The notes under the pieces: generated by a model
Seen by the model: only the letters and a program-made list of their open reading frames with translations
Told to the model about the DNA's origin: nothing
Database searches by the model: none
Part shown: in pieces, positions 10,229 to 18,060 of the stretch
Numbering within the stretch: the first letter of the stretch is position 1
Layout of the letters: every line of letters starts with the position of its first letter
Program-made: the position numbers and the translations under genes
Source of the DNA: JARRNE01 sp963824085
Lineage (GTDB): Bacteria > Pseudomonadota > Gammaproteobacteria > Chromatiales > Chromatiaceae
DNA length: 64,000 nt
Assembly: GCA_963824085.1 (NCBI GenBank)
Contig: CAWGNT010000005.1
Span: forward strand, 1-64,000
Direction: 5' to 3'

Positions 10229-10879
10229 TTAGCCTGCCTCAGACACCGCCTCACCTCTTGGCGTCGGCGGCGTCGGGCCGAGCCTTTGCCGAACCCGTAC
10301 CCAGTCCTCAGGGGTGTCGAGATCGAAGACGCAGTGGTCGTTCGGCATCTCGAGCGGGCGCACCAAGTCCCGGTACGTGTCGATCGGCCGCTCTCCGCCC
10401 AGATCAGGCCCACCAGCGAGGATTGCCTCGCGCACCCGAGAAGGAAGGATGACGGGATTACCGCGCCGACCCCGGTAGGTAGGCACCAGGACGCTCCGCG
10501 AACAGCCGTCGACAAAGCCCAGGGCCAGCGTTTCCAGGTCTGTCGCATCCAACAACGGCTGGTCGGCCAGGCAAACCATCACGCCTTCGCACGGCTCCTG
10601 CAGCGCGTGCAGCCCGCAATAGACCGAGGTCATCTGCCCGTCGGCGAAGTGCGGATTTTCGACTACCCGCAACGGCAGGTCGGAAAGGAGGGACTGCGAC
10701 AGCGCCGCTTCATGGCCGACGACGACCACGACCTCCTTCGCGGATGCCCCGAGCAGGGTCAAGGCCGCTCGGCGGAGCAAGGGCATGCCGGCAATATCCA
10801 GAAACAGCTTGTTCATGGTGCCCATCCGCCGGGACTCGCCCGCGGCGAGGAGAACGGCGGAGACGGCGGAGCCATTCAC
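10229..10879 (-). CDS. MocA/MobA-like nucleotidyltransferase
   Basis: 216 residues, GTG start at 10879 with GAGG five bases before it. The N-terminal nucleotide-binding signature LLAAGESRRMGTMNKLF matches the GxSxRMGxxK pattern of molybdenum-cofactor cytidylyltransferases and related NTP transferases, and CLADQPLL supplies the metal-binding acidic motif near residue 105. The C-terminus has the GRRGNPVILP motif typical of MocA-type enzymes. The family attaches CMP (or GMP) to molybdopterin for xanthine-dehydrogenase-type enzymes. No molybdoenzyme gene is in the window, so the substrate is inferred from motif only; other sugar- or cofactor-nucleotidyltransferases of the fold are possible. Confidence 0.8.
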   Translation of the reverse strand: MNGSAVSAVLLAAGESRRMGTMNKLFLDIAGMPLLRRAALTLLGASAKEVVVVVGHEAALSQSLLSDLPLRVVENPHFADGQMTSVYCGLHALQEPCEGVMVCLADQPLLDATDLETLALGFVDGCSRSVLVPTYRGRRGNPVILPSRVREAILAGGPDLGGERPIDTYRDLVRPLEMPNDHCVFDLDTPEDWVRVRQRLGPTPPTPRGEAVSEAG

Positions 10880-10895
10880 GCGCTGGCCTCAGTAT

Positions 10896-10928
10896 CGGAT
10901 TGCGCAGGATTTGACAGAAATCGCCTTA
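10896..10928 (-). repeat. Family C repeat remnant, internally deleted
   Basis: Only the two terminal parts of the family C element are joined here (GGATTGCGCAGGA next to TTTGACAGAAATCGCC), followed by TTA. That TTA is the stop codon (TAA) of the minus-strand VOC gene ending at 10926, so the repeat lies immediately downstream of that gene. Confidence 0.6.
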
Positions 10929-11708
10929 GGCTGGGTGCGCCACTTGAATGACGGCGAAGACGGCCCCCTGGGGATCCTGCAGAAAGGTGAAGCGGCCCAC
11001 GTTCTTCACCTCCATGGCTGGAAGCAAGAGCTTTCCGCCCAAACGCTTGGCATCGCCGGTCGTGCCATCGCAGTCCTTCACGCAGAAGTAGACTGCCCAG
11101 TTGGGAGGGACCGGTCCCCAATCCCGCTCAATTTGCAGCATGCCCCCGATCTCCTGACCGGCATTCATTAAGATGTCGTACTTGCCGTCCATGACACTCC
11201 GACTGACCTTCGTGGTCCAACCGAAGAGTCCGTTATAAAAATCCGCGGCACGCGTCCTATCCGTCGTCTGCAGCTCATGCCAGCACTTGGACCCCGGCTC
11301 GTCGATCATTTCGGCCCCGGCATGGTCCGCGGCCTGCCATAGGCAAACCGCAGCCCCCTGGGGATCCTGAATCACGGCCATGCGCCCGGCGCGCATCACG
11401 TCCATAGGCGCCATGCACACCTTGCCGCCCATGGCCGCCGCCGAGTTGGCCGCGGCCTCCACGTCCGCCACCGCGATGTAGCTCTGCCAACGGGGCGTCG
11501 CACCCATGTCGGGCCCCAGCGGAAACAGCGCACACACGTTCTTGCCGCCATTGTTCAGCATGGTGTAGGGCACGCCCTGGTCCGTCGGTACATCGACCGC
11601 CGTCCATCCGAACAGTCCCGTGTAGAAAGCCTTGGCAGCCTCGGCGTCGGTGGTCGCCAGGTCCACCCAGCAGAAGGTTCCGGGGGCGTACGCTGTCATC
11701 TCAGGCAT
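10926..11708 (-). CDS. VOC-family protein with two tandem glyoxalase-like domains
   Basis: 260 residues. Two copies of the vicinal-oxygen-chelate module are visible: the first from about residue 8 (GTFCWVDLATTDAEAAKAFY, FYTGLFGW) and the second from about residue 140 (WHELQTTDRTRAADFYNGLFGW), each ending in a phrase like RMAVIQDPQGA/RFTFLQDPQGA. The family includes glyoxalases, ring-cleavage dioxygenases and antibiotic-sequestering proteins; this two-domain form resembles the poorly characterised 27-kDa hydroxylase-antigen group, so no substrate is assigned. GAGGAA lies about six bases before the ATG. The gene stands alone, and its stop codon is the edge of a family C repeat remnant. Confidence 0.85.
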   Translation of the reverse strand: MPEMTAYAPGTFCWVDLATTDAEAAKAFYTGLFGWTAVDVPTDQGVPYTMLNNGGKNVCALFPLGPDMGATPRWQSYIAVADVEAAANSAAAMGGKVCMAPMDVMRAGRMAVIQDPQGAAVCLWQAADHAGAEMIDEPGSKCWHELQTTDRTRAADFYNGLFGWTTKVSRSVMDGKYDILMNAGQEIGGMLQIERDWGPVPPNWAVYFCVKDCDGTTGDAKRLGGKLLLPAMEVKNVGRFTFLQDPQGAVFAVIQVAHPA

Positions 11709-11826
11709 GGCTTATTCCTCGCTATGAGCGCTTAGACGCATTGATTGGGAGGAGACGGCGGAAGCGACCAAGGCAGGTCGGCGGCGCGGGGTCCTGTCCC
11801 CGGCTGCCCGCGCAGGTGACTTCGTA

Positions 11827-11983
11827 GGCGATTGCCGAAAAATCATGCACCGGATTGCGCAGGATTTTCGTTCGCCTTCAAGGAGCGCTTGCAGGAGCAT
11901 AGCTGGGCCATGTGACTTTCGGCGCGACGCCGAAGGCGGGCGAAAGGGCCAGCAAGATGGTACATGATTTGAAAGAAATCGCC
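11827..11983. repeat. MITE-like family C, copy C1
   Basis: A 157-bp element with GGCGATT/AATCGCC ends and an inner shared stretch AAATCATG at both sides. Its centre contains the palindromic CGCCGAAGGCGGGCG and CATAGCTGGGCCATG. The right flank is TTA (11984-11986), which is also the stop codon of the downstream minus-strand gene; the left flank is GTA, so the target duplication is imperfect here. It is closely similar to copies at 20263 and 24179. Confidence 0.8.
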
Positions 11984-12595
11984 TTAGTTCTCTCGGATGG
12001 CCTTGGGGACGTTGCGCGCCCCTTTCAATGCCGGCCGTGTGGGTTTTGCCTCGATGACCTGGACGGGCTTCTCGCCGCCAGGCAGGCGCCATTTGCCAAG
12101 CCCCAGTCTCTCCTGGCGGGCGCGCACACCATAGCCCAGTGCCGCCCCGCCGGCAGCGGTCAATGTGAGCAACCCCAGGGTCACGAATTGGCTGAGCAGC
12201 ATGACGGCACCGACCCCAACCGCGCCGCCGACGACCACTGCACCCGTCTTGAGCTGGGACCTCATCTGCACGCGAGCCCTTTCCTTCGTAAGGCGACGAT
12301 GTGTGTTCTCAACCTCCCTAACCTTGTCCTGCTCCGCCCGCAGGCGGATCTTTTCCCGCTCGCGCGAAAATACTTCCTTCGCTTTGGCAAGCGCCCGCCT
12401 CCCCGCGCTGTCGGCGATTGAGGTGAACCACAGAGCCGTGAGCACACCAATAGCCAGGTTTAGCGTGAGGAACAACAGGCGGGTCTTCTCCAGATCCGTC
12501 CTAAGGGCCGTGACGACAAGCAAAACGGTGACACCCTGCACAAGAAGGATGCCGATCAGGAACTTGACGAGGTTGGAGACGTTGAAGCGAAACAT
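11984..12595 (-). CDS. Conserved membrane protein with central coiled coil, unknown function
   Basis: 203 residues. Two N-terminal membrane segments (about residues 8-30 and 38-58) are followed by a highly charged helix (about 65-112, rich in Arg, Glu, Lys) and then another hydrophobic stretch (about 118-150) before a basic, proline-containing tail. Such a pattern suggests a cytoplasmic coiled coil held between membrane hairpins. I do not recognise the family. The stop codon TAA is formed at the edge of the family C repeat C1, so the last residues (AIREN) may have been altered by the insertion. A family B copy lies upstream. Confidence 0.6.
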   Translation of the reverse strand: MFRFNVSNLVKFLIGILLVQGVTVLLVVTALRTDLEKTRLLFLTLNLAIGVLTALWFTSIADSAGRRALAKAKEVFSREREKIRLRAEQDKVREVENTHRRLTKERARVQMRSQLKTGAVVVGGAVGVGAVMLLSQFVTLGLLTLTAAGGAALGYGVRARQERLGLGKWRLPGGEKPVQVIEAKPTRPALKGARNVPKAIREN

Positions 12596-12816
12596 GGCAC
12601 CTGTACCGCCCGAGGAATGAACGGATCAATCCGCTGTCGATACCTCCGTATCTGATGGCCGGAACGACTCCGGCCAGATAATAGCGGATTCCGGTCGACG
12701 TGCCGTACGTCCGGCCCCATTCCGGACGGGAGCGACGCTCGGACGACGCGCCGAAGCGGCGACCATACACCAACCCTAAGTCTTATGGACTCCAGGGCAC
12801 CAACTACTTTGCAGCA

Positions 12817-12965
12817 GGTGAATAGTGCGATAACTCAGCTGCCGGGCCAGGATCGGGTACGGGCCGTCGGGCCACGCCTTGAATAGGTCCGTGTAGCTCG
12901 ACGGCGCCGACGGTCCCGCCGACCCGCCTAACAGGCGTTCCAAGCGAGGCACGGCGCTGATCACC
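12817..12965. repeat. MITE-like family B, copy B1
   Basis: 149 bp. The left end is GGTGAATAGTGCGATAACTC and the right end GGCGCTGATCACC, close to the family's GGTGATTAGCG/CGCTAATCACC terminal inverted repeats. The centre holds GGCGCCGACGGTCCCGCCGA, shared with copies at 21757, 43388 and 53703. It fills much of the 438-base gap 12596-13033, in which no gene is seen. Confidence 0.75.
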
Positions 12966-13033
12966 TTGCAGCATGTCCGAACGGCAACCTCTTGCGTGCG
13001 CCGGCGACCCCGACATCAGTGAGCTCCTCAGCC

Positions 13034-13636
13034 ATGACCCATCCCCGAAAGCCCTTCTCTCAAGCTTGTGAGGAGAACCGAGCTCCGATACTGAACGTTC
13101 TCCGACCGTACTTGGCTGACGTGCGGTCGCTGTTCGAGATCGGAAGCGGCACTGGCCAACATGCGGTCTTCCTCGCTGGGCACCTCCCCTCCGTAGTCTG
13201 GCAAGCCAGCGATCGTCCGCAGTCCCTGCCGGGAATCGCTCTCTGGTTTGCCGAGGCCGATCTGCCTAACCTGCCTCCGCCAACGGCGCTCGACGTCACC
13301 GGACGGTGGCCGGAGGGACGGGTCGACGCAGTCTTCAGCGCTAACACGGCACACATCATGTCCGACCGCGAGGTCACTGCCATGTTTCAAGGGGTTCCGC
13401 AGCTCTTGTCGCCCGGGGGTATTTTCGCGCTCTACGGGCCATTCAACTATGACAACTGCTACACGAGTGAGAGCAATGCCGCCTTCGACCGCTGGCTCAA
13501 GGCACGCGATCCGAAGAGCGGCATCAAGGACTTTGGCGTGCTCAACACCTTGGCCCAGGCGGGCGGGCTCGTCCTTGTCAAGGATCACGAGATGCCGGCG
13601 AACAACCGTATGCTGGTATGGAAACGTCCAAAGTAG
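13034..13636 (+). CDS. DUF938-family SAM-dependent methyltransferase-like protein
   Basis: 200 residues from the ATG at 13034; the frame opens 14 codons earlier in repeat-derived sequence. The N-terminus (FSQACEENRAPILNVL) and the glycine-rich SAM motif I FEIGSGTGQHAVFLA near residue 36-50 are typical of the DUF938 group. The downstream VDAVFSANTAHIM and GGIFALYGPFNYDN segments also fit. The fold is that of class I methyltransferases, but no substrate has been established for the group. It is apparently monocistronic, 220 bases ahead of ybaK on the same strand. Confidence 0.85.
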   Translation: MTHPRKPFSQACEENRAPILNVLRPYLADVRSLFEIGSGTGQHAVFLAGHLPSVVWQASDRPQSLPGIALWFAEADLPNLPPPTALDVTGRWPEGRVDAVFSANTAHIMSDREVTAMFQGVPQLLSPGGIFALYGPFNYDNCYTSESNAAFDRWLKARDPKSGIKDFGVLNTLAQAGGLVLVKDHEMPANNRMLVWKRPK

Positions 13637-13856
13637 ACGCAGGTCGGTCCAGCGGACACGCAGCGGCGTGATCGTCATCGGGAGTCGCCGAGCGCCACGA
13701 GCTCCCGAAAGTCGAAACGGCCTCTTGTGTTTAGTTTGGCACGACATGGCAGACATGTTTTGATTGCCCCGTGAGCGCCGGACGCCCTGCCCTGGACGCG
13801 ATACTGAGGCGACCTCGGTCGATGCCAACCCGCCGCCGCACGATACTCTCAGGACG

Positions 13857-14339
13857 ATGAGCGCGAGGAAAGAGCCCGTCACGCAGGCGGTACGCACACT
13901 TCGGGCGGCGGCTGTCGCCTTCGACGGCCATCCTTACGATTACGTGAAGGGCGGCGGTACCGCGCAGTTCGCGCGCTCGCAGGGCGTCGACGAGCACCTC
14001 GTGGTCAAGACCCTGATCATGGAGGACGAAGACGGGCGCCCGATAATCGTGCTCATGCACGGCGATCTACAGGTTTCCACGCGGGCACTGGCGCGTGAGC
14101 TTGGCGCCAAACAGGTCCGCCCGTGCGACCCCATGACGGCAAACCGCCACTCCGGTTATCAGGTGGGGGGCACCTCCCCCTTCGGAACCCGGCGCACCAT
14201 GCCCGTCTACTGTGAGGCGAGCATCGCCGAGCTGCCGCGGATCTATATCAACGGTGGTAGGCGGGGCTACATCATCTCCTTGCGGACACAGGACGCCCTG
14301 CGCCTGTTGAAGCCGCGCCTCGTGAAGGTGTCCCAATGA
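13857..14339 (+). CDS. ybaK: Cys-tRNA(Pro) deacylase, YbaK/EbsC family
   Basis: 160 residues from the ATG at 13857. An upstream in-frame start exists but adds a proline-rich stretch not found in the family. The conserved motifs are all present: VVKTLIMEDEDG near residue 43, the DPMTANRHSGYQVGGTSPFG block around residues 90-110 with its GGxSPFG turn, and IYINGGRRGYIISL near the end. The family hydrolyses cysteine mischarged onto tRNA-Pro by ProRS in the cytoplasm. Length matches the usual 155-165 residues. The next gene (SDR) follows 36 bases later on the same strand, so the two may be co-transcribed. Confidence 0.9.
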   Translation: MSARKEPVTQAVRTLRAAAVAFDGHPYDYVKGGGTAQFARSQGVDEHLVVKTLIMEDEDGRPIIVLMHGDLQVSTRALARELGAKQVRPCDPMTANRHSGYQVGGTSPFGTRRTMPVYCEASIAELPRIYINGGRRGYIISLRTQDALRLLKPRLVKVSQ

Positions 14340-14375
14340 GCCGCCCCGCCAACACCCTTCAAAGGAGCCAATCTC

Positions 14376-15077
14376 ATGAGCGTACCCGTGTGCGTTATTG
14401 TAGGTACCGGGCCCGGCAACGGATCCGCCTTCGCCCGCCAGTTCAGCCGCGCGGGGTATCATGTCGCCCTGCTGGCGCGGGCCAAGGAGACGCTCGCCGC
14501 CATGGAGGCGGAGATTGCCGGTGCGCGCGGGTACGTATGCGACGCAGCCGACGCCGATGCCGTGAAAGCGGTGTTTGCTCACATCCGGGAGGAGCTCGGG
14601 CCGCCGGAGGTCCTGATTTACAACGCGTCCACCCGCGAATTCGGGGACATCGACCATACCGACCAGGCGGCCTTTGAATCGGCGTGGCGCGTCAATGCGT
14701 ACGGATGCCTCGCCGCAGTCAAAGCCGTGCTGCCCGATATGCGGCGGGCGGGCCAAGGAAGCATCCTCATGATCGGGGCCACGGCATCACTGAAGGGGGC
14801 CGCTGACTTCGTCGCCTTCGCCTCCGCCAAGGCGGCCCAGCGGAGCCTGGCCCAATCCCTTGCCCGGAAGCTGGGGCCGGAGGGGATACATGTCGCCTAC
14901 GTGATCATCGATGCAGTGGTCGATATGCCCACCTCGCGCCGCATGCTGCCCGACAAACCCAAGGATTTCTTCGCACAACCGGACGACATCGCAGCCTCCG
15001 TGTTCTTTCTGACCCGCCAGCCGCGCTCGGCCTGGACCTTCGAGCTCGACCTCCGCCCCTTCGGGGAGCGGTGGTGA
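14376..15077 (+). CDS. Divergent short-chain dehydrogenase/reductase-fold protein
   Basis: 233 residues, preceded by AAAGGAG nine bases before the ATG. The nucleotide-binding loop is GTGPGNGSAFA (residues 10-20) rather than the classical TGxxxGxG, and the NNAG-like motif is YNAS (82-85). At the active site the expected Tyr-x-x-x-Lys reads Phe148-A-S-A-Lys152, with Ser138 upstream, so the usual catalytic tyrosine appears to be replaced by phenylalanine. The fold and length are those of the SDR family. The substrate is unknown, and with Phe at this position a normal oxidoreductase mechanism is doubtful. It follows ybaK by 36 bases and may share its transcript. Confidence 0.82.
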   Translation: MSVPVCVIVGTGPGNGSAFARQFSRAGYHVALLARAKETLAAMEAEIAGARGYVCDAADADAVKAVFAHIREELGPPEVLIYNASTREFGDIDHTDQAAFESAWRVNAYGCLAAVKAVLPDMRRAGQGSILMIGATASLKGAADFVAFASAKAAQRSLAQSLARKLGPEGIHVAYVIIDAVVDMPTSRRMLPDKPKDFFAQPDDIAASVFFLTRQPRSAWTFELDLRPFGERW

Positions 15078-15191
15078 GAGGAGATGGGCGTGATCCGTGG
15101 TTCGGCGCTCTTTGCGTTATATGAACCGACCGGGAACCCCTACGATTCGTCTATAATCTTGGCCCCCCACCAGGCATCTCGAGGACGCAGC

Positions 15192-15581
15192 ATGCCCTAC
15201 AACAAGATGAGCTCGCTACTGGCGATTACACTCGTGGCCGCCGCAGCTTCCCTACCAGCGAACGCCTTCGATTACAGCTTCCTGAATCAGTCCCCGGTGC
15301 GCTACTTCGACGACGCGGACGTGAACATGATGGACTCCACCCTGAACGCCGTGCTGAACGACCCCAAGGAGGACGTCAGCCGAAGTTGGAACAATGACAA
15401 GACGGGTAACAGCGGTGAGGTAAAGTCCCTCAGCAGCTACGCCAAAGATGGATTGAAATGCCGCCGCATTCAGCTCATCACCCACGCCAAGCAAGCGCGC
15501 CGAGGGACGGCAAAGAGCCTGGTGGACATGTGCAAGGTGGGCGACACCTGGAAGTTCCTGAACGCGCCGGTACCCCAGTAA
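15192..15581 (+). CDS. Small secreted protein, unknown function
   Basis: 129 residues from the ATG at 15192, which begins a good signal peptide (MSSLLAITLVAAAASLPANA) and has GAGGA eight bases ahead; a longer frame from 15084 has no such support. A TATAAT lies at 15152-15157, a plausible -10 element, though its -35 is poor. The mature part, about 105 residues, begins with FDYSFLNQSPVRYFDDADV and has two cysteines. I do not know the family; its likely place is the periplasm. The next gene is convergent. Confidence 0.65.
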   Translation: MPYNKMSSLLAITLVAAAASLPANAFDYSFLNQSPVRYFDDADVNMMDSTLNAVLNDPKEDVSRSWNNDKTGNSGEVKSLSSYAKDGLKCRRIQLITHAKQARRGTAKSLVDMCKVGDTWKFLNAPVPQ

Positions 15582-15614
15582 CCGCATACAGGCGGGCACC
15601 ACGCCCGGTAACGG

Positions 15615-16652
15615 CTAGCGTGGCGCCCCCCTCGCTACGGCTCCACCGAAGGCTACGCGCCGACGCCAGAACCGGCGCATGGCGGCGGGATTCACACGAA
15701 ACAGGGATCCTTCGCACGGATAGAGATCGATTTCTGCCAGGCCGCGGCGGCCGAGCAAACCGACCAGCCTTTCGGACCAGGCATCCAGCCGCGCCAACTC
15801 GCGCGCCCAGGCAGACGCGTCCCAGTCCAGAGCCGCGAACCACAGCGAGTCCCAAAAGACGAGGCTCGCCCGCCCTGCCGCGGCCGCGCGTGCCGGCTCA
15901 TCGAGCAGCGGGTGAACGGCCACACCGGCCGCAATGGCGAGCCCGCGCGCCAGCGGATGCCCGGCGCAGACGGCAGCCAGGTCCGTCTGAAACCCAGCGT
16001 CCGGTATGGAGCCGCCACCCCACACCCAGATCCCGTTCACCAAGGGGCGTCCCTCTTGCTCCCGTCGCTTGTTGGCCTCGGACTGGTGGAACAGCATCTG
16101 GACCTCGTTGAGCAGTCCATTCCACCACCCGGCATCCGCACCCCTCGGCAAGAGGGAATCGACGCTGCGCCCGACCGCCTCATGGAGGGGTTGGGTCCGA
16201 ATCCGACGGCGCTCCCCACCTCGCAGATACCAGCGCTCCGGCACCGGCGCCTCGAGCACGAGACCTTCCGCAGCGAAATGGGCGTTGAACAGGCCGACCA
16301 GGGCGTCGGCCTCGTCACGCACAAGGCCAAGGGAGCGACTGTCGAAGAGGAGCAGCCGGTCGCGGTCGGCGCGCAGATGCACCGGATCCGCGTGGAGCCA
16401 GAATCCCACTGGATTCGTACCGGGGGCGTCCGCGAGCCGACTGAAGGGGGCACTCGGCAGATCCTTGTCCGGGTCAGGCGAGATTCCGAACCGCTCCAGC
16501 AGGGTCCCGAGGGGATCGGCCGAGACGGTCGACGTGCGGTCCGCCCGGCCCAGCACGCGCTCCAGAGTCAGTGCCCTGGGCGCCTCTTCCGGTGGCAAAG
16601 ACAAATCGGCAAGGAGCGCGGGAACCAGCAGGTCGAGCCGTCGCACATCCAC
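15615..16652 (-). CDS. COG4255-type conserved protein, often labelled phosphoglycerate mutase-like
   Basis: 345 residues. The segment FWLHADPVHLRADRDRLLLF around residues 85-104 and VNGIWVWGGG near residue 205 are the hallmarks of this conserved cytoplasmic family. Databases sometimes call it cofactor-independent phosphoglycerate mutase, but the metal-binding and Ser motifs of that enzyme superfamily are not evident to me, so the label should be treated as unproven. The gene starts 57 bases after the hom stop on the same strand and probably forms the third gene of an alaC-hom operon. The start at 16652 is the first good one after hom. Confidence 0.7.
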   Translation of the reverse strand: MDVRRLDLLVPALLADLSLPPEEAPRALTLERVLGRADRTSTVSADPLGTLLERFGISPDPDKDLPSAPFSRLADAPGTNPVGFWLHADPVHLRADRDRLLLFDSRSLGLVRDEADALVGLFNAHFAAEGLVLEAPVPERWYLRGGERRRIRTQPLHEAVGRSVDSLLPRGADAGWWNGLLNEVQMLFHQSEANKRREQEGRPLVNGIWVWGGGSIPDAGFQTDLAAVCAGHPLARGLAIAAGVAVHPLLDEPARAAAAGRASLVFWDSLWFAALDWDASAWARELARLDAWSERLVGLLGRRGLAEIDLYPCEGSLFRVNPAAMRRFWRRRVAFGGAVARGAPR

Positions 16653-16709
16653 TGCCTGCAGGATTGTAGGAAGCCCGTGCCCCCGCGCGCCGATGCGCCT
16701 GCGCCGGCG

Positions 16710-18026
16710 TCAGCCGGCCAGGCCCTCCATGCGGATGCGCGTCACCTCGCCCCTGACCGCTTCCAGGTCCTCGATTCGGGCGATGGACTCATTCATGCTG
16801 GCCTCGCGGACCCGGTGGGTGAGCATAATGAGGGGGACGTGGGTCTCCCCCTCCTCGGGCTCTTTCTGCTTGATGGCCTCGATGCTGATGCCCTCCTCGC
16901 CCAGGATACCGGCGATGCGCGCCATGACCCCAGGCTGGTCCAGTGCCTGTATCCTCAGGTAGTAGGCAGTCTCCACGTCTTCCATGGGGAGCACCGGCAT
17001 GTCAGAGAGCTCATCCGGCTGGAAGGCGAGATGAGGCACCCGGTTGTTGGGGTCGGTGGTCAAGGCCCGTGTGACGTCGATCACGTCCGCCACCACCGCT
17101 GAGGCCGTGGGCAGGGAGCCGGCACCCGCACCGTAGTACAGGGTCGGCCCCACCGCATCTCCCTTTACCAAGACCGCGTTCATGACCCCGTCCACGTTGG
17201 CGATTAGCCTGCGCTGCGGGACGAGCGTCGGGTGGACCCGCATCTCGATGCCGTGGCCGGACCTGCGGGCGATCCCCAGGTGCTTGATGCGGTAGCCGAG
17301 CTCGCTCGCGTAGGCCACGTCCTGCGCCTGAATACGGGAGATGCCCTCGGTGTAGGTACGGTCGAACTGGAGCGGAATTCCGAAGGCGAGCGAGCCCAGG
17401 ATGGTGAGCTTGTGGGCCGCGTCGATGCCCTCAACGTCGAACGTGGGGTCCGCCTCCGCGTAGCCGAGGGCCTGCGCCTCGGCGAGCGCCGCCGCAAAGT
17501 CACGACCCTTGTCGCGCATCTCGGTGAGGATGTAGTTGCCGGTACCGTTGATGATGCCCGCGATCCACTCGATGTGGTTGGCCGCGAGCCCCTCCCGTAC
17601 AGCCTTGATGATGGGAATACCGCCGGCCACTGCAGCCTCGAAAGCGACCACCACGCCCTTCATCCGCGCCGCGGCGAATATCTCGTTGCCGTGGAGCGCA
17701 ATCAGTGCCTTGTTGGCGGTGACAACGTGCTTACCGTTCTCGATGGCCTTGAGAACCAGCTCGCGCGCCGGGGAGTAGCCGCCGATGAGCTCGATGATGA
17801 TATCGATCTCCGGGTCGTCCACTACCGCAAACGCATCGTCGCTGATGCGGCGGATCTCCTCCAGCCCGCTGATGGCGTCGGGGTTGTACTGGCGCGCTGC
17901 CGCGTGGGCGATGCGGATTCCGCGTCCGGCGCGACGCTCGATCTCCCGGGCGTTGCGGGTAAGCACCGTGACGGTGCCGCCGCCGACGGTGCCCATTCCC
18001 AATAAACCGATCTTCACCGGCTCCAT
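16710..18026 (-). CDS. hom: Homoserine dehydrogenase
   Basis: 438 residues, AAGGAG nine bases before the ATG. The N-terminal Rossmann motif is IGLLGMGTVGGGTV (residues 5-18). The central catalytic/dimer domain contains NKALIALHGNEIF and GGIPIIKAVREGLAAN, followed by the substrate-binding block GTGNYILTEM and EADPTFDVEGIDAAHKLTIL. The C-terminal ACT domain (about residues 355-430, YYLRIQALDQPGVMARIAGIL) is the allosteric module that commonly senses threonine. The enzyme reduces aspartate semialdehyde to homoserine on the way to threonine and methionine. It lies 34 bases downstream of alaC. A threonine synthase gene, a frequent neighbour of hom, is not in the window. Confidence 0.97.
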   Translation of the reverse strand: MEPVKIGLLGMGTVGGGTVTVLTRNAREIERRAGRGIRIAHAAARQYNPDAISGLEEIRRISDDAFAVVDDPEIDIIIELIGGYSPARELVLKAIENGKHVVTANKALIALHGNEIFAAARMKGVVVAFEAAVAGGIPIIKAVREGLAANHIEWIAGIINGTGNYILTEMRDKGRDFAAALAEAQALGYAEADPTFDVEGIDAAHKLTILGSLAFGIPLQFDRTYTEGISRIQAQDVAYASELGYRIKHLGIARRSGHGIEMRVHPTLVPQRRLIANVDGVMNAVLVKGDAVGPTLYYGAGAGSLPTASAVVADVIDVTRALTTDPNNRVPHLAFQPDELSDMPVLPMEDVETAYYLRIQALDQPGVMARIAGILGEEGISIEAIKQKEPEEGETHVPLIMLTHRVREASMNESIARIEDLEAVRGEVTRIRMEGLAG

Positions 18027-18060
18027 TGCTCTTCTCCTTCTGTGATACGTAGCTCCGGCT

